Positions 58,573-64,000 of a stretch of DNA of 64,000 bases are shown here, piece by piece; position 1 is the stretch's first letter; each line of letters starts with the position of its first letter. Source of the stretch: Lycorma delicatula (taxonomy: Eukaryota > Arthropoda > Insecta > Hemiptera > Fulgoridae); contig NC_134455.1 in assembly GCF_047948215.1 (NCBI RefSeq), forward strand, positions 343,504,997-343,568,996, given 5' to 3'. The notes beneath the pieces are model-generated. The model did no database searches. It had not been told where the DNA came from and worked only from the letters and a program-made list of their open reading frames with translations. A program made the translations under genes and the position numbers.

Positions 58573-58800
58573 TGTCGTTGAATGGCTTCGACGGCACGTG
58601 GCACTTACTAACCTTATGGTGGCCCTGAAAAGGGCCGTCTTTGTCGTGAATTGGCATCGACAGCTCGTTGTAATTGCTAATCTTAGGGTGGCCCAGAGAA
58701 GGGCTGTTGTGGAACGGCTTTGACGGTTCGTAATCCATAACCTTGTGGTGGCCCTGTAAAGGGCCGTTATTTGCGTTAGCTCTGAGAAGAGCTGTTGGGT
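58573..58800 (+). repeat. Tandem array of 64-69-bp units, each with a GNRA-capped hairpin
   Basis: Units start about 58573, 58642, 58708 and (partial) 58772. Each carries a 6-bp stem with a 4-base loop: GGCCCT-GAAA-AGGGCC, GGCCCA-GAGA-AGGGCT, GGCCCT-GTAA-AGGGCC and AGCTCT-GAGA-AGAGCT. All loops fit GNRA on the + strand. Stem positions 1 and 4 change in a paired way in unit 4. A second possible stem GTCG...CGAC precedes it in units 1 and 2. On the minus strand the same region is open (58927-58550) and would encode 22-residue repeats (GPFQGHHKV...PSKPF). Coding versus RNA function cannot be decided here. Confidence 0.7.
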
Positions 58801-58849
58801 CCGGAAGCTGGTCTCCGCTGAAGTCGGGGAGTTGCGGCTCGTCCATTGA

Positions 58850-59720
58850 AGTCCGACCGGGCTTTCCCTCAGCGGCAGTTGGGTCCCCATTACAGCGTGG
58901 CAGTGGTGGCCGCCTATGGGCTATCATACCCCGGCAGCGCAGCCACCCCCACCAGCGGGAGCCCCAAATCTAATCACAAACAATACCAATTAACCGTGAC
59001 ACGATGCCAGTGCGCCTACCTCTAACCAATACAGTGCCTAAGCCGGAACCCTAGCCACCCGAGATCCTACCACGATCGAGTACCTCGATCAAACTCCCTC
59101 TGCTGAGCTACACACCGCAAGGGCGCGAAGAAAACCAACCACTATAGACCATATCTCGCGGATAATCCAGTTGGTACGGAGATCCATAAAGGAATGTATT
59201 ATCTCAAGTTCCCTAACAGCTCGTGAATGTTCGACCTCGTATCGGGGACAGACGTAGAGGAGGCAGTGATGCCCCTCAGAGCCCCGCAGTGTCGGGTCGG
59301 CATCGATCGTCCTTCGCCGGCGCGGCCGAGGCGATTCTCCCGGGGCAATCCCAGGCTAGGCCGGCTACTGCTGCCGAGTCCGCCGGCCAGGGCGATTGAA
59401 GCCTGGCGAGTTGCGGTTGGAGTGGGAAGGTAGCGTCCGCGTCCTCGCAGGCCTGGCCGGCGAGGGATGCTCCGGCAGGGATGTTGGCATCTGCCGGGAG
59501 CTCTTACGTTGAGCCAGCCAGAGAACTTCTGTCTTCTTCAATCTTCTCCAGGTGGTGGTCGACGATGAGTTGCGTTCACTCTTGTGGTGAACGCTCTTTT
59601 ATTGGAGCCTGAGAGTGGTGGGAGAACTGCGCGGCGGTAGTGATACTTGTATCAGCGCGTCCGTTTGCTGTGCGCCAGTTTGCATCTGAGTTGCCATACC
59701 GTGTTCGGCCTACGATATTA
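58850..59720 (+). repeat. GC-rich repeat, copy 2
   Basis: It shares with 28930-29310 the landmarks TTGGGTCCCCATTACAGC (58878), CCCGCAGTGTCGGGT (59283), GGGAAGGTAGCGTCCGCG (59424), GCTCCGGCAGGGATGTTGGC (59470) and CCAGAGAACTTCTG (59518). Copy 2 has about 330 bp between the first two landmarks that copy 1 lacks, and no palindromes at the place where copy 1 has them. It therefore probably shows the older arrangement. CpG-rich. The frame 59227-59433 has no recognised motif. It could be a transposon promoter or 5' region. Confidence 0.65.
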
Positions 59721-59869
59721 AATTAGGCATATATGTAGTAACAGTATATATAAATTATATATATATAATTATAAATATAATCAAACAAACTTAACCTACG
59801 CTCGCTTTGCTCGCTAACCTTGACTAATTAACAGTCATGTTTTGATTATTTAAATAATAAATAATTGCC

Positions 59870-59968
59870 GGCCTCCGTGGCGCAAGTGGTAGCGTCTCTG
59901 CCTTTCATCTGGAGGTCTCGGGTTCGAATTCCGGTCAGGCATGACATTTTCAAAAAAAAAATAATTGC
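59870..59968 (+). mobile_element. SINE A head-only copy with poly-A and target duplication
   Basis: Body 59879-59959: CCTCCGTGGCGCAAGTGGTAG (A-box part), GGTTCGAATTCCGGTCAGGC (B-box part), TGACATTTTC and a run of A. AATAATTGC flanks both sides (59870-59878 and 59960-59968). The family's 3' tail is absent and the copy ends in poly-A, unlike the copy at 3951. It was probably primed by a poly-A-recognising LINE. Confidence 0.8.
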
Positions 59969-60140
59969 AGCAATAATTACTGAATTTATTATTTAAATAT
60001 TCAAAACATTACTGTTAGTAAGGTTAACGACCGAAGCGAGAGTATTGTAAGTTACATTATATTTATAAAATAAATATATATAAATAGTTTGGTTATTGGG
60101 TTATTTCTCCAACCTGGTTATTGTTAATATCAATATTTCT

Positions 60141-61110
60141 TACAATTTTCAGTTATCTCTAGTTGAAAAACTTGCAAGCTTTTAGGGGGGGAGAATTCTG
60201 AAAAAGATCCCAAAATTTTTATTTGGTGGCTGTTTTGGGTGACCCTGACGGCCATTCATGCATTTTTGTGATTCTCTAACGATGCTTAGTTTGAATCTGG
60301 AATCAAAATCCAAGACAAAAAGTGTTCACACATATACATATTGAATTCAATAATGAGCTGTTCATTCGTTGAATATCACTTTCATTATGTGTACAGCAGG
60401 AACATATAAGAGGCATTGGTTAACTAAAATAAATTAACCATGCCCTCTGTGTTTTAATTCTCTACCAAATTAAGTTCTTATGAAGTAATATTTTGGGGCA
60501 TCTAGAAGAAAATTCCTTGTAACTTACCAAGGAAGAGAGAATATTAGTGAGCCTATTTAAAATGGGGAAAAAGTATAGTATTTGTAAAATATTATTTTTT
60601 TATAAAATTGAAATATTTTATAACTATGTTTAAATTTTTATAAAACAGGATATTATTTGTTTGATATATATGAACTGATGTGTTTTTTTTTGTTTTACAT
60701 TATAAACTAAAGAATATTTCGGAATTGATTATAATTTAGCATTTTAAATTACTTTACCTGTAGAATGAGAATGCTCTTTATTCTGTTGGTTTAACAGCTT
60801 TTTGGCTGGTAGCTGTTCAGGAATTTTATAATAAGATCATTTGGATTCAAAGATTGTTTATTATTAGTTGGTTTATATTAAGAATGAAATATAGAATTTT
60901 TTTATTGTTAACAGTTATACCGTTCATTGTTAGACTTGTTCGTTATTCTTATGAATTTTGTGCAATAATTTCTTCAGTTTAGATGAATAAATTAGTGCAT
61001 AAAATAAATTACAAACATTAAGTAGAAATCTGTTTATGAAGAATTTTCATTTGTTTTAGCATTTTTTCTGTTTATTGTTAATTGTAACATTTATTTATTC
61101 TTTTATCTAG
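60141..61110. other. Intronic sequence before exon B, containing one copy of a 154-bp repeat
   Basis: The segment 60384-60537 is almost identical to 62247-62400. The rest is AT-rich without features; the last bases TTTTATCTAG form the acceptor of exon B. Confidence 0.6.
60384..60537 (+). repeat. 154-bp direct repeat, copy upstream of exon B
   Basis: Starts ATTATGTGTACAGCAGGAAC and ends near CCAAGGAAGA. It differs from 62247-62400 by only a few substitutions and single-base gaps. No coding or transposon end is recognised, so it appears to be the source sequence of the copy found in the Jockey-like gag. Confidence 0.85.
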
Positions 61111-61259
61111 GTATCTTCAGGTCACTGTCATTCTTTATGGCTGCAAATGTTCGAAAAGGAGTTGCAGAAGGTCGTTCAGACTGTATTCCAATATTTCTGT
61201 CAGAAATTCCCTTGCTATTTCACAAAAAGATAGTAAAACCTGATGCATGCTTAATCACT
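61111..61259 (+). CDS. Exon B: acetyl-CoA hydrolase / 4-hydroxybutyrate CoA-transferase
   Basis: It follows TTTTATCTAG and ends at ACT before GTAAGT, a consensus donor. Two bases complete the Gly codon begun in exon A; then IFRSLSFFMAANVRKGVAEG, followed by RSDCIPIFLSEIPLLFHKKI and VKPDACLIT. The exon ends in phase 0. The segment FRxxSFFxxxNVRKxVxEGR and the PIFLSEIP motif are conserved in the N-terminal domain of acetyl-CoA hydrolase/transferase proteins and directly follow the part encoded by exon A. The next coding part (normally starting with VSPPD) is not in 61260-64000, so the following intron is longer than 2.7 kb. Confidence 0.93.
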
Positions 61260-61934
61260 GTAAGTATAATTTCTCCAGTAAATCAATAAATGTTTTACCT
61301 AAAAGCGGCTGCAGCTTTCTAATGTTTAATTAATTTTTTTTTTAGACATAAATGCTTTTAATAAGTAAAATAAAAAAAAATATAAATAAAGTAAAAAAAA
61401 AAACTAAAAAATTGTTTCTTGCTGAATTTTCATTTTTCTTAATACTTTATTACATCTTTTACTTCTTTTAGTTTTTTCTTTTGTAAACAATTCTGTTTTA
61501 AATGTTTTACAGCTGAGAAATGCATTTAGTTTTAAATTTTCAGGTTTTTTTTTTACTGTTTTTAAGCAAACAGTATGATGTAAAAATAATTAATAAAAAA
61601 AATAATTTGGTTCATTTGATATAGTAAGTTGGTGCTGCTCATTAAAAATTTATTCCAGTGTGTTTGAACAAAAGATCAATGCTGTGTTAAAATATAAATG
61701 TCTACAGAGCTATAAATGTCCTGAAATTTGAACAAGAGTCCTAATAAAAATATGTAATCTTAGGTTATTAAAAAGATACTCTTCCTAAGATAATAAATAA
61801 ATATAAATAAATGTATAGATTTGTCAGGATTTTAAAAAAATATTTAGAATTTTTCATAGAACTCTTCTATTTATAAAAAATAAGGTACTTATTTCTTTAT
61901 TGAGCTTGCCTATTATATTTAACATAAGTGCAGT
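61260..61934. other. Start of the next intron, no feature
   Basis: AT-rich, with poly-A and poly-T runs around 61330-61400. No gene recognised. Confidence 0.45.
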
Positions 61935-62246
61935 ATGCCACAAAACCCCTAAATACCATCTGGGGAGTAGCTTTTAGCTGATGAGGTTTGTACCCAGGAA
62001 GTTGTGGAGGTCAAGCAAATAACAAAACACCAGAGCAGAATGAAAGAACCTACATCTTTCCATATATTAACATTTAATTTTCCAGTAAATCCAGAGAAGA
62101 TAAAGGTTACCGTTCTGTTTACCACCTTACCACCTTTCATCCCTAACCCACAAAGATGTTTCCAATGTCAAGAAGTATAGCCATACTACATCTTGTTCAA
62201 AAACTATATTCTGCATTCAATGTACCAAAGAAGGTCACAATGACAC

Positions 62247-62400
62247 ATTATGTGTACAGCAGGAACATATAAGAGGCATTGGTTAATAAAATAAATTAAC
62301 CATGCCCTCTGTGTTTTAATTCTCTACCAAATTAAGTTCTTATGAAGTAATATTTTGGGGCATCTTGAAGAAAATCCCTTGTAACTTGCCAGGAAGAAGA
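62247..62400 (+). repeat. 154-bp direct repeat, copy inside the Jockey-like gag
   Basis: It interrupts the zinc-knuckle region between NDTLC and the following CANCGG-like cluster. It matches 60384-60537 almost perfectly, but no target duplication flanks it. The seven bases ATTATGT at the left junction fit both the gag frame (TLC codons) and the source, which suggests microhomology. Confidence 0.85.
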
Positions 62401-62403
62401 AAG

Positions 62404-62663
62404 ATGTGCTAACTGTGGGGGACACATTCAGCTCCCAAGATTGCCCAATTTTTAAAGAAGAGAAGGCATTCTCAAAATCTGTACAGAGTAAAATCTTTTC
62501 AGCCGCACAAAGGAAATATAAGAAGATACTGAACTCTCGTAACTTGGTTAGACCAGATGTCACTTTCATCTTCGGTACATTAAGTAAAGCCCCTGCAAAT
62601 GCAGATAACCAACAATGCAGATCCTGCAATGAGCTGAAAAAACTTAATTCAATTGTTATCTGA
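62404..62663 (+). pseudogene. Jockey-like ORF1 C-terminal part
   Basis: The frame begins just after the 154-bp insertion, at MLTVGDTFSSQDCPIFKEEK, and continues with AFSKSVQSKIFSAAQRKYKK and KKILNSRNLVRPDVTF. In the alternative frame the start reads CANCGG, the third zinc knuckle. ORF1 of Jockey LINEs encodes an RNA-binding nucleoprotein. Confidence 0.7.
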
Positions 62664-63548
62664 TCAGGGTTGCATCAATTACTTACTACTGCAACTATTT
62701 TGGGGCTAACGAAGATGAATGAAGAAGTCGGTAGTTTTTAAAGTTCCTGAACAGATTCCATTATAAGTTTTACCTGTACAGGCAGCAGTAAATACAGCTG
62801 GTGCTAAGCCATCTAATGAGCTCCCTGTTAAGGGAGGCCACACAACCACCTCCTCACGGATATTGTCCGAGATTTCCCATCTTTCAAAATCTCTGCCTCA
62901 ATCACCTCGAATACTGGAGAATATGGTTGAGGAAGTGCCCAACCACAGGGCATTGGAGATCTTTAAAATAAAAAATTTTAAAAAGAAAAGTTAGATCACC
63001 TGCGACTAATTGTTAGTAGTTTTGTCTATTACCTTTATATATGAGCATTATCCAGGGGAGTGTTAGAGGCCTTCAGTCTCTCATTGATGATAAGTATTGA
63101 TGTACGCGCATGAACCATTAATAATGTATTTCCAGGAAATGCACCTTCTAAACAAGATACAGTAACACTCTGAGACTATTTCTGTGAGAGATATGACTGT
63201 CTTGTAGATGGTGGAATTGCTATTTTTATCCAGAATGAGGTGTCGTCGGCTACAAGGGTACTAACTATCCTCATTCCTGCTGTTGCTGTAAAAATTTGTG
63301 TCCCTTTCAAATTACATATCTACAATCTGTATCTTGTGAGTATCTGAACTGTGTTCAATGCTCTGAGCATATCAAATCTCCTCTCACAGGTTCCATTGCC
63401 ATTGTTAATAGTCAGTTTTAATGCCCACCATATTTCATGGAGCTCATCTTTCTGCTCCCCTCGAGTAAATATGATAAACAGAGTGAGACAAGACTTAGAC
63501 CTCTATCTGCTGAATGATGGATCATACACATTCATGTTCTTATCATCT

Positions 63549-63672
63549 GGTACTTTTGTCCATCTCGATTCCCCCCCGAGGGGAGAAGATCCCACCTCGT
63601 AGTATGTCCGGTTGCTACACCACCCCCCTCCGTTCCTAGCCAGTAGTGGCTTTAACGAGGTACTTTTGTCCA
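63549..63672 (+). mobile_element. 96-bp insertion with 14-bp target duplication in the Jockey-like endonuclease
   Basis: GGTACTTTTGTCCA stands at 63549-63562 and 63659-63672. Removal of one copy plus the 96 bp between them reconnects SSGTF with the SNSNLSLCSQSLLP segment of the endonuclease (frame shifted). The inserted sequence is GC-rich (CCCCCCCGAGGGGAGAAG, ACCACCCCCCTCCG) with no poly-A. Its family is unknown. Confidence 0.75.
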
Positions 63673-64000
63673 ACAGCAACCTCTCCTTATGCTCACAGAG
63701 TTTACTCCCCATCTTAATTGGTCTGTGTGTGATGTCTTTTACAGCAATGACCACAAGCCAATTACTATTGGTTTTGGTTTCGACCGCGAGGTTATCAAAA
63801 GACCACAGAGGTGTATTATTGAAAAGGCAGATTGGAACGACTACCATAAAGCCTCCCCATTACAGTATGACGATGGTGCAAACACCCTCAGTCAATTTAC
63901 CTCTTTTACATCCCTGGTACTTGAGAATGCTAATAAATATATTCCACTAAATCTGGAAACCGTAGGTGGCCTCCCATTCCTTGGTGGAGTGATGACTACC

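Larger units (their letters stand above)
58440..60140. mobile_element. Composite element with AACC(C/A)GGTTGGAGAAATAAC termini
   Basis: AACCCGGTTGGAGAAATAAC at about 58455 is repeated inversely at about 60120 (inverse AACCAGGTTGGAGAAATAAC), with the neighbouring ATATTAA-TAACC also matching. The 1.7-kb block contains a tandem hairpin array, a GC-rich region that matches 28930-29310, an AT-rich part with GAAGCGAG inverted motifs (59806 and 60016) and a SINE A head. No transposase is encoded. It may be a non-autonomous DNA element that captured other sequence. Target duplication not clear. Confidence 0.55.
24564..61110 (+). other. 36.5-kb intron between exons A and B
   Basis: The donor GTACTA follows exon A and the acceptor TTTTATCTAG precedes exon B. 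The two exons join in phase (one base plus two bases making Gly) to give a continuous NCEGIFRS reading that is conserved in the protein family. Therefore no coding exon is expected between them. The intron is filled with nested transposons on both strands, listed separately. Its length suggests a large genome. Confidence 0.85.
61935..64000 (+). mobile_element. Jockey-like LINE, cut by the window end
   Basis: ORF1 piece from about 61985: CTQEVVEVKQITKHQSRM, LTFNFPVNPEKIKVTVLF and IPNPQRCFQCQ with the first zinc knuckle. Then SKTIFCIQCTKEGHNDTLC, the 154-bp insertion at 62247-62400, and CANCGGHIQ in decayed form with CPIFKEEKAFSKSVQSK. ORF2 begins near 63043 (SIIQGSVRGLQSLIDD). The endonuclease core gives LLIVSFNAHHISWSSSFCSP (63390), LDLYLLNDGSYTFMFLSSGT (63499), then after a 96-bp insertion CDVFYSNDHKPITIGFGFD (about 63730) and CIIEKADWNDYHKA. 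The RT lies beyond 64000. The GDFN motif reads VSFN, so the endonuclease is defective. Confidence 0.82.

Noticed and set aside
58573..58800. CRISPR-like array
   Set aside because: Units are imperfect tandem copies without unique spacers, in a eukaryotic genome.
58573..58800. Hammerhead-type ribozyme in the array
   Set aside because: GNRA loops and GAAA occur, but the CTGATGA core with a matching GAAAC arrangement is not present.
58743..58973. 76-codon + strand frame in the GC-rich region
   Set aside because: Overlaps the hairpin array and GC-rich repeat; no motif, and GC-rich DNA is poor in stop codons.
61949..62140. 63-codon minus-strand frame
   Set aside because: Antisense to the Jockey-like ORF1 segment that contains FNFPVNPEKIKVT and the first zinc knuckle.

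Overview
This is a eukaryotic, AT-rich window that looks like intronic DNA of an arthropod, most likely an insect. The transposon mix (mariner/IS630, hAT, Tigger/pogo, Jockey-, R1- and R4-type LINEs, tRNA-derived SINEs) suggests a species with a large genome, possibly hemipteran; the order is a guess. The only host coding sequence I can support is two small exons on the + strand, 24411-24563 and 61111-61259. They encode adjacent parts of one protein of the acetyl-CoA hydrolase / 4-hydroxybutyrate CoA-transferase family. Their splice phases match across a 36.5-kb intron, so the window is two exons (302 bp) inside very long introns. No other exon, CRISPR array, rRNA gene or functional tRNA gene was found.

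Layout. 1-7.7 kb is mostly featureless, with a palindromic MITE-like repeat, a fragment of a transposon-associated protein and tRNA-derived SINE copies. 7.7-9.06 kb is a decayed mariner/IS630-type element on the minus strand. 13.3-17.2 kb holds three copies of one LINE 3' end, an RT fragment and another transposon-associated protein. 17.8-24.1 kb is a LINE block (gag-like ORF, T-rich segment, Jockey-like RT) interrupted by a 2.5-kb element with long inverted termini. Exon A follows.

The large intron holds: a mariner with both inverted termini (26469-27752); a GC-rich repeat with snap-back palindromes and a SINE with a perfect 14-bp target duplication (28.9-30.4 kb); a hAT element with a perfect 8-bp target duplication, itself carrying two SINEs and a tandem duplication (31893-34452); an R4/R2-like LINE on the minus strand next to a 400-bp foldback (35.7-38.95 kb); two minus-strand hAT transposase remnants (44.2-46.3 and 48.8-50.0 kb); an R1-like LINE split by a 433-bp hAT MITE (50.4-54.7 kb); a Tigger/pogo remnant (55.0-56.2 kb); a ZBED5-like hAT remnant (57.1-58.15 kb); and a composite repeat with a second GC-rich copy and a tandem hairpin array (58.4-60.1 kb). 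Exon B follows, then a Jockey-like LINE (61.9-64.0 kb) that runs off the window.

None of the transposon genes appears intact. The most interesting signals are (i) a tandem array of GNRA-capped hairpins with compensatory changes (58.57-58.80 kb), (ii) several perfect snap-back palindromes and a templated insertion that look like break-repair scars, (iii) nested insertions whose target duplications give a relative history, and (iv) two near-identical 154-bp direct repeats flanking exon B. All identities come from reading translations and motifs by eye; no database search was possible.
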